Positions 1 to 9,731 of a stretch of 64,000 bases of DNA are shown piece after piece. A program made the translations under genes and the position numbers. The notes under the pieces are model-generated. The model did not search any database and was not told where the DNA came from. It saw only the letters and a list, made by a program, of their open reading frames with translations. The number at the start of each line of letters is the position of its first letter. Position 1 is the stretch's first letter. This DNA is from Bacteroidota bacterium (GTDB taxonomy: Bacteria > Bacteroidota > Bacteroidia > Bacteroidales > JAAUTT01), in NCBI GenBank assembly GCA_023429135.1, contig JAEYWD010000125.1, positions 1 to 64,000 on the forward strand, written 5' to 3'.

Positions 1-50
1 CGGCTTTCCCCCCCATTAAGCCTCCTCCATTCCAAATTCCTTAAAAGCCT

Positions 51-80
51 TGTCATTTCGACCACTGGGAGAAATCTCAT
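51..80. repeat. Dispersed intergenic repeat (CATTTCGACC type)
   Basis: The segment reads TGTCATTTCGACC, then ACTGGGAGAAATCTCAT. I recognise this pattern as a short intergenic repeat common in Bacteroidota genomes; only one copy lies in this window. The rest of 1-386 holds no supported gene: a possible 68-codon minus frame at 183-389 has no recognisable features. Confidence 0.4.
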
Positions 81-386
81 ATTTTTAACCGGACACCAAT
101 GAAAAAAAATAATTCGTTTGTCTCATAAACAAAAAAGGCAGTGTCTTATGACCAGCCTTTCAACTATTCATCCAGATCTCAATCAGGTTCCGTTTATTGA
201 AGGCCTAATCCGGACCTCGCTTGGTCCATGAAAACATTCGTTTATACGTACATTAAACTGAAGACTGGCGGTTGATGAAGAAAATTTAAATGCATATTTA
301 ACAACCAAAAGCCCGCAACACATAACCGGATGTTCCAACCTTCCAGCGAATTCTTTGATTAGTCCAATTCCTGCGTCCAAAATAAA

Positions 387-416
387 CAAAGGCCATCGAA
401 TTTTCGACAGCCTTTG
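387..416 (-). terminator. Probable terminator of the left susCD operon
   Basis: Arms CAAAGGC (387-393) and GCCTTTG (410-416) enclose a smaller TCGA/TCGA pairing. On the minus strand the hairpin is followed by a T-rich run (GTTTATTTT). It lies about 50 bp past the susD stop codon, so it probably ends the sigma-fecR-susC-susD transcript. The T run is interrupted. Confidence 0.5.
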
Positions 417-468
417 CTACAATCAGAAATTTATTATCAATTGTGGTCCATATCAATTTTTAGTACAC

Positions 469-2235
469 TTATTCAAGCGTAGGGTTAAACGTTCCGCCCC
501 AATTGCTGTTTTGCTCAATTTTGTTATTTAAATCGATAACCGATTGTTGGATCGGGAAAAAGTAATACTTCTCGGGAAGTGAAGTCACCTTTACTCCGGT
601 AAAAGGGATTTGTAATACATTATATTTAAAATCCTTCTCTGAGAGTTCATTTTTGCCGGCTTTTGCCTTGGCTTCCGAAATAGCCATTTCAGACCCATCT
701 GCATTAACTGCTATCGCTTCAATACCGTGTTTTGTTTTTCCATCCAACCGGTTAAGCATTCTTAACCGACGTAAATCCCAGAAATATTTACCTTCAAAAC
801 AGAATTCAATATTTCTTTCGGCTAAAATGGCCTCCCGAATTTCTTCTCTCGTGGTTGCAGTAATTCCATAATTACCGTCATCGCCAGCTTCGATGCCAGC
901 TCGTTGCCGAATTTCCTTTAACAAGGATAAAGCTATCTCCGGTTTTCCGGTTTCATTGGCTGTTTCGGCATAATTTAGCATTACCTCTCCAAAACGCATC
1001 ACAATGTAATCGATACTGTATTGCTCAACTTCCGACTGCAAAAGAGAAAGGTCACTGGCTTTACGAATAAAGAATCCTGTATAGGAATCGAGATTGGTCG
1101 AGTTCGTCATTGCTTTTGGATTAACACCAAAATCATCCAGTACATCGGCTATACCCAACGAGGTATATTGACGGTTCCCCTTTTTATTCGAAACTTCATA
1201 AAGAGAACCATTCCAAACAATTGATTTCCCGAACCGGGGATCACGGTTTTTCCAGTAATTCTGCAGGAAATCGGCATCAGTTGTGAAGTACTTTCCGGTT
1301 GGATCGTTATACAATTTTCCGTCCTTCATGGGGAACTCCTTTACAAATTCCCAGGTGGGACATGCCGATGCGTTACCACGGCTTTCCGATCCGGGACGTA
1401 CACCATAATCCCAGGATGCCGTTTTGTTCGGGTAGGAATTAATCACAGAAAAAACGACTTCGGGTCCTCTCTCCACCAGAAAAATATCTTCATAATTTTT
1501 AGTAAGGGAATAGCCAAGATTTTTTAATTTATTATAAGCTGCTTCGTTTGCAGTATTAGCCTCTGCCCAATACGAATTGTCCCATGGCTTACCCGGGTTA
1601 AACTGTGGAGAAGCCTTGTAAAGCAACACTTTTGCTTTGAATGCTGTTGCAAAACAACCATCTATTTTTCCAAAATTACTTTCAGTACTCGAAATATGAT
1701 CAGGAAGTTGCGAAATGGCATCATTTAAATCTTCAATAATAAAATCAAAGCACTCCCTGGTGGTGTTTCGCTTTACATACAAATCATCAACATTTTTATC
1801 CTGAGGCACTTTTAAATATGGCACTCCTCCATGATAAACAACCATGAAAAAATAGACATAGCCCCTTAAGAACTTTGCCTGGGCTATAACTTCATTTTTA
1901 AATTCCTGAGAAAGATTTCCCTTATTTACGTTAACAATAGCTTCGTTAATTAACCTTATGGTTGAATAATTCCAGTACTTAAACTCCCCGTTTGTAATGT
2001 TTATGCGATCTGCATAAAAATAAATTCCTGCCAGTTGTTGGGTTTTCTGATCGGATGATGCCGACCAGTTGCCAAAAACATCAGCATAAATATTAGCTAA
2101 ATAGGCATTCACCAATGATTCGTTGTTCCACACCATTTCAGCATTTAAGTCGTAAATATCTTCAATATCCAGTGTATTACAACTATATGTTAAAAATGAA
2201 ACAACCAGCAGTAAAGTATATATTAACTTTTTCAT
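469..2235 (-). CDS. SusD/RagB family nutrient-binding outer-membrane lipoprotein
   Basis: A glycan- or peptide-binding lipoprotein that caps the partner SusC transporter at the outer membrane. The ATG at 2235 is preferred because it begins a lipoprotein signal peptide (MKKLIYTLLLV..., lipobox ending SC, Cys19); an upstream in-frame ATG at 2277 would add 14 residues ahead of the signal. The mature part shows SusD hallmarks: an N-terminal region with FLRGYVYFFMVV, TPR-like helices, and a C-terminal part with RFGEVMLNYAETAN, EIRQRAGIEAG, ILAERNIEFCFEG and KYFWDLRRLRML. At 588 residues it is a normal family length. It lies 19 bp downstream of the susC stop, in the same operon. Substrate cannot be inferred, since no enzyme gene is visible beside it. 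Confidence 0.9.
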   Translation of the reverse strand: MKKLIYTLLLVVSFLTYSCNTLDIEDIYDLNAEMVWNNESLVNAYLANIYADVFGNWSASSDQKTQQLAGIYFYADRINITNGEFKYWNYSTIRLINEAIVNVNKGNLSQEFKNEVIAQAKFLRGYVYFFMVVYHGGVPYLKVPQDKNVDDLYVKRNTTRECFDFIIEDLNDAISQLPDHISSTESNFGKIDGCFATAFKAKVLLYKASPQFNPGKPWDNSYWAEANTANEAAYNKLKNLGYSLTKNYEDIFLVERGPEVVFSVINSYPNKTASWDYGVRPGSESRGNASACPTWEFVKEFPMKDGKLYNDPTGKYFTTDADFLQNYWKNRDPRFGKSIVWNGSLYEVSNKKGNRQYTSLGIADVLDDFGVNPKAMTNSTNLDSYTGFFIRKASDLSLLQSEVEQYSIDYIVMRFGEVMLNYAETANETGKPEIALSLLKEIRQRAGIEAGDDGNYGITATTREEIREAILAERNIEFCFEGKYFWDLRRLRMLNRLDGKTKHGIEAIAVNADGSEMAISEAKAKAGKNELSEKDFKYNVLQIPFTGVKVTSLPEKYYFFPIQQSVIDLNNKIEQNSNWGGTFNPTLE

Positions 2236-2254
2236 CGTTTTCAATTTTCTCGTG

Positions 2255-5200
2255 TTAAAATTTAATGTCAATTCCAAATGTAAAAGATTTCATAAGCGGA
2301 TAAGAGTCGTAACAATCTTGCTCCGGATCCTGAAATTCTGTCATATCGGAAATTACAAACAGGTTAGTTCCATTAAAAAATACCTGTGCTGAAGATATTT
2401 TAAAGGCATTAATCCATTTTGAAGGGAGATCGTAACCAAGGTTAAGGTTTTTCAAACGTAAGTAAGCTCCGTTTCTGATCCAGAAGGATTGATTTCCTGT
2501 TCCCGATTCGTACCAGCTTTTTCCAATAACCCTGGGATATTTTGCATCGGTGTTATCAGGCGTCCAGACATCGCCGGTCCAGATTGGATAATAAGGTCGC
2601 ACGGTGCCGCCATACTGACGAATACCGCCATAATCAGAACCGCCAAGGTTGCTAATCATCCGGTCGTACATTCCCACGCCCTGGAAGTGTAAATTCAGGC
2701 TTATACCTTTCCATTTAAGATTGGTGCCAAACCCGTAGTTTATTCTTGGCGCCCCATTATCGGACAATATCTGTATGTCGTTGTTATCAATTTTACCATC
2801 GGGACCAGGAGCATAACCATCACCACGGACATCTTCAAAATATAATCCGCCAAGATAAGGATCACGTCCGAATTGTTTAAATCCTTTGCTTTTAAGTTCG
2901 TCTAACTGCGCCTGAGTTCTTATTATTCCAATTGTTTTAAAGCCCGATATACGATTAAGCGGTTTATCGATAGCAGAAAATTCTTCAAGATTTCCGCCGG
3001 GAGAATATAAAGCGCTTTGATCAAGCACATCCCACTGGTCCTTAGAAAACCCGATATTTCCGTACACAGAGTAATCCAAAGCATCGGACAGGGTTTTGTC
3101 TCTCCACATCAGGTTAAGCTCAAATCCCTTCCACGACCTTTCGGCATAATTTTCAGGAGCCAATTCCTGTCCATAAGTATCGGGGATTGTAACTATACGT
3201 GAACCAAGGATATCCTTTTCCACCTTATAGAATGCATCGAACGATCCGGTTAATTTATTGTTAATCACACCAAAATCGACACCGAAATTATAAGTAGTTG
3301 AAGTTGCCCAGGTAAGATAAGGGTTAGGAGTATTTCCGGGTAAGATTCCAAGATTCAGGTTATTCCCCCAAATATATGAACTGCCCAGTTGATAAACATT
3401 CATGTACGAAAATGGAGTGATCGCATTATTGTTTACATCCAGATCGTTTCCGGTAGTACCGTACGAAGCCCTTAATTTTAAATCAGAAAGCCAGGAAGCA
3501 GAGTTTTTCAAGAAATCTTCTTCGCTCATACGCCATGCACCTGAAAATGATGGGAAAAAGCCCCACCGCTTTTCTTTCGGGAAAAGGGTATTGCCATCAT
3601 AACGGAAGGAGAACTCGGCTATATACTTTTTAGCGAAACTGTAATTGAAGCGTCCGATCCACGACAAGCGCCCCCCCGTAACTTCAGAAGCATCGCCCGT
3701 ACGGCGTCCGGCATCGGTCGAATAAACAAACATCTGGTCGTAATTTGTGAGGGGAATCTCACCTTTTGCATACACTCTTTCGCCACCGTTTGATGCCTGC
3801 TCCCAAACCACAGTAGCAGCTATATCGTGTTTATTAAACGTTTTGTTATAGTTCAGAAACCAGTTAATCTGCTCACTCCAGAGGGTATATACATCGTAAC
3901 TCAAAAATTCCTGATTTTGGGAGAAAGTGAATGTATTCATGTTGTTTGGATCGGGAGGTGCCGGAATAAACCGGTTAACATCAGGAGTTGCAGCTTTCCA
4001 AACATAGTTGTGCTGATAGGTAAGGAATTTCTTACGGGTATAATCATTGCTGATATAATTCCCTACAAGTTTTGTAGATAAACCAGGAATATATTTGCCG
4101 AGATCGATATCGAAAGAAAGAATTGAATTTACCTCGCGTTTCCTGGTTTTAATGTACCTGTCGCCAATTACCTGGTCGACCACGTTCCAGGCTTGCCAGC
4201 TTCCCATGGGAGTTTGTACAGGAAAGTTTGTAACCTCATTTGCAGGAGTTCCGTCGGCATATAGATAAAACGGATAAGTTTTAGGCCAGTTAAATGTACA
4301 CCTGTATAAGTCACCAATGGTTTGTTCATCGTCACCGGAGAATGGCCAGTAAAAACGTCTCTGATATTGCTGATTGGCGGCAATATTCAGGTTTATCTTA
4401 ATTCTCTCGGAGATTTTGGCTGTTACATTCGAACGTAAGTTAAACTTATCATTTTCAAGATTTTTGTAAGAACCTTCTTCTCCAATGTAACTTCCTAAAG
4501 CATAGTACTGTATTTTATCACTACCCCCCGAAACGCTGATGGAATGTTTCTGATTCCAGGGTGTTTGCCAGATGTAATCGTTTACATTGTAGTTTTTATC
4601 TTTGAAATAGTCAAACTCCACGTCGCCGTTAGGCTTGGGCAATCCCTGAAATTCGGCTACCCTATTCTGGTAAATCAGTTCGTCGGTAGCTGTAAACCTG
4701 TCCGAAAACAACTTTTGCGTAGTTTGCATAAAGGTATAAGAAGACTGGTAATTGAATACCGGCTTATGCGCTTCACCCGATTTGGTTGTAACCAGCACCA
4801 CACCGTTACCAGCTTGCGAACCGTATATGGAAGCAGTGGCTGCATCTTTCAAAAAACTTAACTGATCTATTTCGTTGGCTTCAAGGGCATCAAACGCGGT
4901 TTTGTCGCGTACAATTCCATCAATTACAAAAAGAGGTTCACCAAAACCACCACGAATTCTGATATCCGACGTAGCGCCTATCAACCCTGAGTTCCCTGTA
5001 ATATTTACGCCAGGCGAACGGCCGGCAAGCGTATTCGATAAATTGGGAGTTGATATGCTGCTAAGCTCTTTAACTTTCACTGCTGTGATTGATCCGGTGA
5101 GGTTAACCTTCTTTTGTGTTCCGTAACCAACAACAACAAGTTCTTCGAGGTTTTTAATATCGGGGGCCAGCTTAATATTAACAGCCGATTGATTTGCAAC

Positions 5201-5776
5201 TTCAACCTTTTCGGTTAAGTAGCCGATAAATGAAAATACCAGAACCGACTGCTGGTTGGGTACTTCAATTACAAATTTACCATCTAAATCTGTAATTACA
5301 CCAAGTGTGGTACCCTCAACCGTAACATTAGCGCCAACAATGGGTTCGCCGGTTGACATATCGGTTACTGTGCCTGTAATTTTATTCTGTTGAGCCTTTA
5401 GAACATCTATATCCCTGGTTTTATAAATGAGAATTACCTTATCTTTTATCTCATATGTCAGTTCCTGGTTATGAAATGCAACATCCAGTATTTTATCAAT
5501 TGTCTGATCTTTTATTGATAAGGACATCCGCTGGTCATCATTCAGCTCGTTGTTCTTGTACCAGAACGAAAATTCGCTCTTCTTCCCTATTTCTCTCAGG
5601 ATATCTTTTAACGAAGCATTTTCCAGGTTTAAACTGATCTTCGTTTGCTGAGAATAGGAAATGGTGGCTGAAAAACTAAGCGAGCAAATGAAGATTAAAA
5701 ATAAACATAATCTCATGAGTAGTTTGTTTCGTTTATAAAAGAGCATAAAATGCCCCTTTAATGAATTTTTTTCCAT
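2255..5776 (-). CDS. SusC/RagA TonB-dependent receptor with STN signalling domain
   Basis: An outer-membrane TonB-dependent importer of 1173 residues. Order seen: signal/anchor region to about residue 43 (an alternative start, MLFYK, lies ten codons in); STN domain about 46-120; carboxypeptidase-regulatory-like beta-sandwich about 132-205 (ITGTVTDMSTGEPIVGANV); conserved linker VVVGYGTQKKVNLTGS about 214-229; plug to about 335 (DAATASIYGSQAGNGVVLVT); then a long beta-barrel ending in ...SFTFGIDIKF. The STN domain is the part that contacts FecR-type anti-sigma factors, matching the fecR and sigma genes just upstream. It and the following susD form a pair. The ligand is unknown. Confidence 0.92.
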   Translation of the reverse strand: MEKNSLKGHFMLFYKRNKLLMRLCLFLIFICSLSFSATISYSQQTKISLNLENASLKDILREIGKKSEFSFWYKNNELNDDQRMSLSIKDQTIDKILDVAFHNQELTYEIKDKVILIYKTRDIDVLKAQQNKITGTVTDMSTGEPIVGANVTVEGTTLGVITDLDGKFVIEVPNQQSVLVFSFIGYLTEKVEVANQSAVNIKLAPDIKNLEELVVVGYGTQKKVNLTGSITAVKVKELSSISTPNLSNTLAGRSPGVNITGNSGLIGATSDIRIRGGFGEPLFVIDGIVRDKTAFDALEANEIDQLSFLKDAATASIYGSQAGNGVVLVTTKSGEAHKPVFNYQSSYTFMQTTQKLFSDRFTATDELIYQNRVAEFQGLPKPNGDVEFDYFKDKNYNVNDYIWQTPWNQKHSISVSGGSDKIQYYALGSYIGEEGSYKNLENDKFNLRSNVTAKISERIKINLNIAANQQYQRRFYWPFSGDDEQTIGDLYRCTFNWPKTYPFYLYADGTPANEVTNFPVQTPMGSWQAWNVVDQVIGDRYIKTRKREVNSILSFDIDLGKYIPGLSTKLVGNYISNDYTRKKFLTYQHNYVWKAATPDVNRFIPAPPDPNNMNTFTFSQNQEFLSYDVYTLWSEQINWFLNYNKTFNKHDIAATVVWEQASNGGERVYAKGEIPLTNYDQMFVYSTDAGRRTGDASEVTGGRLSWIGRFNYSFAKKYIAEFSFRYDGNTLFPKEKRWGFFPSFSGAWRMSEEDFLKNSASWLSDLKLRASYGTTGNDLDVNNNAITPFSYMNVYQLGSSYIWGNNLNLGILPGNTPNPYLTWATSTTYNFGVDFGVINNKLTGSFDAFYKVEKDILGSRIVTIPDTYGQELAPENYAERSWKGFELNLMWRDKTLSDALDYSVYGNIGFSKDQWDVLDQSALYSPGGNLEEFSAIDKPLNRISGFKTIGIIRTQAQLDELKSKGFKQFGRDPYLGGLYFEDVRGDGYAPGPDGKIDNNDIQILSDNGAPRINYGFGTNLKWKGISLNLHFQGVGMYDRMISNLGGSDYGGIRQYGGTVRPYYPIWTGDVWTPDNTDAKYPRVIGKSWYESGTGNQSFWIRNGAYLRLKNLNLGYDLPSKWINAFKISSAQVFFNGTNLFVISDMTEFQDPEQDCYDSYPLMKSFTFGIDIKF

Positions 5777-5831
5777 ATTTTTGAACGGTTTTGGTAATTA
5801 AATAATCACATTATTGTAGCCGGAACTCCTG

Positions 5832-5862
5832 AATCGGAAAGTGTTTGCCGCATTTTCCGATT
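5832..5862 (-). other. Intercistronic hairpin between fecR and susC
   Basis: AATCGGAAA (5832-5840) pairs with the TTTCCGATT part of 5853-5862. The U-rich tract is on the plus side (TTCTTTTTTT at 5861-5870), so on the operon's minus strand the stem lacks a T run. It may be an RNA processing or stability element rather than a terminator. A comparable hairpin sits between fecR and susC at the right-hand locus (61723-61755). Confidence 0.5.
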
Positions 5863-5914
5863 TCTTTTTTTAATCTTAAGATGTATCCATAATAGTTTTT
5901 ATTTTAGTTATTAA

Positions 5915-6901
5915 TTATTGTTTGGATATTATAATGGTATCGTTTACCTCTTTATAGGAGAATCCTCTCTTTCGTTTCATTAAATCGAGCATATTGTAAA
6001 TAGTTTTGCTTTTATCGAACATTCCGGTAAATATCTCCATTCGTAATTCTTCCGATGCTATAACCATAGGCTGATTAAGCTCCCTCTCAAGCTTTAAAAC
6101 AATTGCTTCCAGGGTTTCATCTTCAAAGTAATATTTACCCTCCTTCCATATGGATACCATTTCAGCATCCCGGTTCTTGCTGTATAATTTACCGGAGTTT
6201 TTTTCGTAAATCGCTTGTTCGTTAGGCTTTAGGAACATTACTTGTTTCATATTCGGATCATCACTCATGAAAACCCCAACAGATCCTTCAACTAAGGTCG
6301 TTTCAATTGATTTGTCGATTTCATAATTCTTAACATTAAACCGGGTACCAAAAACTTTTATGCTTATTTTACCGGTATTTACCACAAATTCTCTTTTTCT
6401 TTCGTGAGTAACCTCAAAAAAGGCCTCTCCTCTTAGTTTCACCTCACGTAGTTCGCTATTAAAGATGGGAGAATATTCCAAAACTGACCCGGAGTTCAAG
6501 TGAACAATAGTTCCATCGGATAATGTAACCCTTGATTTTGTTCCTAAAGGGCATCGTGTTTCAATTTTAATATCGGATCTTTGAGATTCTGGCCATAACA
6601 AGGTAACTGCTAAAGTTAGAATTATGAGTACTGAAGCAATATTTCCATACTTTAGCCACCTTATGAGGGTTTGACTGCCACTTTTAATAATTCCGGAATG
6701 CACCTTTTTATAAACATCTCTTTTATCCGTTTCCGAAGGTTCGTCCTTAACTCTTCTCACTTTTGATAAAAGTTCAAATGTTTTTTTATTCTCATCGTTT
6801 TCGGCAATCCATGCATTAAAAAGCAAATACTGGTCCTCAGTTCCTGTACCATTAAGAACTGAAGAAATAGCTTCCCATGTTTCTTTTTTTCTGGCGATCA
6901 T
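5915..6901 (-). CDS. FecR-family anti-sigma factor
   Basis: Inner-membrane anti-sigma regulator that holds the partner ECF sigma factor until the STN domain of the SusC receptor signals. Seen: a cytosolic N-terminus (1-83) with ...LLFNAWIAENDENK; one membrane helix about 86-103 (ASVLIILTLAVTLLW); the FecR periplasmic domain about 112-210 (SDGTIVHLNSGSVLEYS, GEAFFEVTHE, FGTRFNVKNYE, ATLVEGSV-like segment); and a C-terminal DUF4974-type region about 255-325. At 328 residues it is typical of Bacteroidota FecR. The gene lies 138 bp upstream of susC but is separated from its sigma gene by 656 bp of repeat DNA, which is unusual. Confidence 0.9.
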   Translation of the reverse strand: MIARKKETWEAISSVLNGTGTEDQYLLFNAWIAENDENKKTFELLSKVRRVKDEPSETDKRDVYKKVHSGIIKSGSQTLIRWLKYGNIASVLIILTLAVTLLWPESQRSDIKIETRCPLGTKSRVTLSDGTIVHLNSGSVLEYSPIFNSELREVKLRGEAFFEVTHERKREFVVNTGKISIKVFGTRFNVKNYEIDKSIETTLVEGSVGVFMSDDPNMKQVMFLKPNEQAIYEKNSGKLYSKNRDAEMVSIWKEGKYYFEDETLEAIVLKLERELNQPMVIASEELRMEIFTGMFDKSKTIYNMLDLMKRKRGFSYKEVNDTIIISKQ

Positions 6902-6982
6902 AGTTTAAGATAGTATTAGTAAAGTCGGTAATTGTAAATTATACATCTAAATGGAATAGAGATTTTTTTGAAAAAAAATGAA

Positions 6983-7131
6983 TTAGCCTGATTAATTCAT
7001 AAATTCACCTCACCCTAACCCTCTCCTTTGAGGAGAGGGAACTGCCCATCGTTCCAGAGTCTCCCCTCTCCTCAAAGGAGGGGGGTCCGGGGGTGAGGTC
7101 GTTAAGTTTATGAATAATTCAGGTTAGGCTC
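6983..7131. repeat. MITE-like palindromic repeat, CCTCACCC/GGGTGAGG type, copy 1
   Basis: The core runs from CCTCACCCTAACCCTCTCC to GGGGGTGAGG and folds on itself (CTCCTTTGAGGAG at the left, CTCCTCAAAGGAG at the right). It is flanked by longer imperfect inverted arms: AGCCTGATTAATTCATAAA on the left and TTTATGAATAATTCAGG on the right. Similar cores occur at 10837-10929 and 18956-19062. It lies between the sigma and fecR genes. Confidence 0.7.
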
Positions 7132-7140
7132 TTAAAAAAT

Positions 7141-7525
7141 AGTTTTGTCCACAGTCCTCAGACCACGGCACAAATACAAGTCGATAGTCGATGGTGGCTA
7201 TGTTGCATAGAAATGTAGATTTGATTTTATGTTTTTTAAGGCTGAAGGCCTTGGATAACTCAGCCCAGGGCAAAGCGAAGCGGCGCCCTGGGTTAATCAA
7301 ACAGATTTTTTTTGGCGGCGTGAAAATATGTTAAAAAAGGCTCTATGCTTAACATCGCCGCAATTGTGATTCAATTAATATCAACAATAATATACAACAG
7401 AGCCTCCATGGTCCATAGCCAATACAGGTCGACAGTCTTTTGGCTGATTTTTATCGACTATCGTCTATGGACTATGGACTAAACTGTATTGGCTGTGGTC
7501 CATTGGCCGTGGTCTGTCGACCCAC
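7141..7525. repeat. GTCGATAGTC/CCATAGTCC-rich repeat block, copy 1
   Basis: Both ends are built from short reiterated words (GTCGATAGTCGATGG; CTATGGACTATGGAC). The left end holds GTCCACAGTCCTCAGACC (7147-7164), which recurs exactly in inverted orientation at 19206-19223. The middle holds a CCCAGGGC (7264-7271)/GCCCTGGG (7285-7292) hairpin. No protein-coding potential was seen. The whole 6902-7557 gap between sigma and fecR is made of this and the preceding repeat. Confidence 0.6.
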
Positions 7526-7557
7526 TGTTATGCCTATTAACTAAACGCCTGCTTCAA

Positions 7558-8127
7558 TTAATGTATTAATAGTATTAAATGCAGGTATTTACGGAGTGCT
7601 TCTCCCAGCTTTTTGATTGCTATTACCATCTGGGAATTAACAGTAGATTCGGAAAGCGATAGAATATCCGCTATCTGATTATAGGTGAACCCTTCATCGC
7701 GCGACATCATGAATATGAGTTTGCACCTTTCGGGTAAATCGTTAATCGATTTGTTTATTAAAGCTTCAAGTTCGTTATAAAGCATTGTAAATTCAGGACT
7801 ATCCGTGTCTTCCATTATTTCAAAGGAAACATCAATTGAATAGGCCGGCGCTTGTTTGTACTTATTAAGGTAGTCGATAGATTTATTTCGGGTTATTATA
7901 AACAGATAAGATTCAAAATCTGTTATTCCGGGTAATTTGGTGCGATTATTCCATAAGGTAAGGAAAACATCCGAAATAACTTCTTTCCTCGATTCCTTCG
8001 AACTAATAAAACACCCTGTAAAATTGTACACCTTTGAGAAATAAAAATCATAAAGTCTGGAAAAAGATGGCTCATCTCCTTCCGAAATCTTTAAAATAAG
8101 GTGTTTAAAAATTTCCGACCCTCTCAT
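7558..8127 (-). CDS. ECF-type RNA polymerase sigma factor (Bacteroidetes FecI-like)
   Basis: Directs RNA polymerase to the downstream uptake locus when released by FecR. Of its 189 residues, region 2 spans about 15-90 (FSRLYDFYFSKVYNFTGCF, FLTLWNN, LFIITRNKSIDYLNK) and region 4 about 118-180 (LINKSINDLPERCKLIFMM, EGFTYNQIADILSLSESTVN with its helix-turn-helix, then AIKKLGEAL). The length and the LPERC motif fit the sigma-70 family expanded in Bacteroidota. It heads the minus-strand operon running to susD. The long gap before fecR suggests that fecR may also have its own promoter. Confidence 0.9.
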   Translation of the reverse strand: MRGSEIFKHLILKISEGDEPSFSRLYDFYFSKVYNFTGCFISSKESRKEVISDVFLTLWNNRTKLPGITDFESYLFIITRNKSIDYLNKYKQAPAYSIDVSFEIMEDTDSPEFTMLYNELEALINKSINDLPERCKLIFMMSRDEGFTYNQIADILSLSESTVNSQMVIAIKKLGEALRKYLHLILLIH

Positions 8128-8725
8128 TTATAATTTCATCATATGCAAACATAATAAATCTAAATTCTATCAAGGGCAGAAAATCTTTATTTAACCCAAA
8201 ATAAGCAATAGAATTTTCTAAGGCTTAGCGACAGAAAAATTATCAATTTTGTACATGGGATTTTGAGATAGCTTATACAGATAAAGAGATAACTTCATGA
8301 GGAGGCATGGTTAATCTGCATTCAAGAAAACTACGGTAATACGCAACCATGTTCAAAAGGAATCATATATTATTGAAACCAATATTGTTAAACATGAAAA
8401 CATTTACCTTCCTGATTCTTTTACTGTTTGGAGCCGGTGTTAATCAAAGAGTGATCATAAAAATATCACTTTTATGCTGAGAGGGCCTGATCTGTTTATA
8501 TCGAACTGAGATATCCATCTCCCTATCTTTTCACAGGGAGAGATCATCGGAACGATTCCAGATTATTGCCCGACTTAGAAAGGACAGTAAATTGATGGCG
8601 ATTGTGTAAGCGGCAGAAGAGTGTTAGGACCATATGCCCGGATCACGACATTAGTTTTGGAAAACGCAACCATTACAAATAGTAATCATCTATCAAAGAA
8701 AAACTAATACATTAAAATCAGCACT
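8128..8725. other. Intergenic region with a truncated signal-peptide ORF
   Basis: This divergent gap separates the sigma gene (minus) from the lipoprotein at 8726 (plus). The only coding-like item is a 28-codon frame at 8394-8480 (+) beginning MKTFTFLILLLFGAG and stopping soon after. It looks like a signal peptide whose mature protein has been lost, and its first residues resemble the start of the neighbouring lipoprotein (MKTLVIFILSVL). Nothing else was recognised. Confidence 0.3.
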
Positions 8726-9517
8726 ATGAAAACGTTGGTAATATTCATTTTATCAGTATTGATTTTCGCTTGCGATAAAAAGAATGATGACCTCCTTAAA
8801 AAAAATGCAATTGATTCAACCATCAAAATAGACACAAGAGAATATCTTGATACCAGACAGTTGGTGTTATTTTGTCAAACGGAGAGGAAATATCCCTGCT
8901 TTAACTATCCAATACAGAAAACTCAAAATTTTAACGCTAGTAATCAATTGAGTATAACATTTACAAATATTATTGAAACAGACATATGTTTAACTGCATT
9001 CGGACCTGCTACCACAACAGTTGATTTAAGTAATTTGACAAATGGCCAGTACGTTTTAGAATTAAATAATGCCAGTATTAAAAATAAAGGAATCTTAAAA
9101 ATTTCTGATTCAGCAATATCTCTTGACTTTAATAATCAAAACGGTATTGAAATTAGCACACCGATAACAAAAAGGATACCAGCCGGAACCTATTGGGGAA
9201 CGATAGGATTTGCAAGGATATCTTCCGAGAGCTCAGTAAACGAGTTTATTGATAAACTTAAAGCCATCTCGACCGGATTTAATAAACAATCACCCGGATA
9301 TTATTTTCATTATGAAATTGATAATAATGGCGAAATGATTATTGACGTTAAAAACTCAGGATATTATTACGTAAAGGGTATGGTTTTTCAATATGCCGGA
9401 GATGAATCAAAACTTAAGGACCTAATTCAAATCGCAGGGAAAGAATATTATGCTGACGATATCTATATCAGTTTATGGACCTATAACGGCGACCACTTTT
9501 ACAATTGGGGAAAATAA
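8726..9517 (+). CDS. Hypothetical lipoprotein
   Basis: Function not recognised. The protein has 263 residues and starts with a lipoprotein signal (MKTLVIFILSVLIFAC, Cys16). The DKKNDD after the cysteine resembles the charged lipoprotein export signal that can send Bacteroidota lipoproteins to the cell surface. The remainder is polar, with many short beta-type stretches and no obvious repeats or catalytic motif; it ends ...WTYNGDHFYNWGK. It stands alone between the sigma gene and the aromatic operon. No SusC/D partner is adjacent. Confidence 0.7.
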   Translation: MKTLVIFILSVLIFACDKKNDDLLKKNAIDSTIKIDTREYLDTRQLVLFCQTERKYPCFNYPIQKTQNFNASNQLSITFTNIIETDICLTAFGPATTTVDLSNLTNGQYVLELNNASIKNKGILKISDSAISLDFNNQNGIEISTPITKRIPAGTYWGTIGFARISSESSVNEFIDKLKAISTGFNKQSPGYYFHYEIDNNGEMIIDVKNSGYYYVKGMVFQYAGDESKLKDLIQIAGKEYYADDIYISLWTYNGDHFYNWGK

Positions 9518-9666
9518 AACCCCGGCTAAGCTGCTACGAACACAAGCAAGGGGTAGCTCATGAATATCAACACATAACAGCAGTAAGACAAAAACAACAC
9601 ATGCAACTCGTAATTAACCCGAAACTCGTAACCCAAAACTAAATTCCTGATAAAAATCATTTTTAT

Positions 9667-9698
9667 TTTGTGGATTCAAAAAACATTTCTTATCATTG
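9667..9698 (+). promoter_or_regulatory. Candidate promoter of the aromatic amino-acid operon
   Basis: TTTG (9667-9670), 20 nt, then TATCATTG (9691-9698) matches the Bacteroidetes primary promoter pattern (TTTG, 19-21 nt, TAnnTTTG) at all but one position. Transcription would start near 9704, about 27 nt ahead of the leader-peptide ATG. No start site has been mapped. Confidence 0.45.
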
Positions 9699-9731
9699 CA
9701 CTGTTTTTACAAAAACACTTTTAACAACAGA

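Noticed and set aside
183..389. 68-codon minus-strand frame at the left end
   Set aside because: No recognisable motif, signal or homology by eye; it overlaps the probable terminator of the susCD operon.
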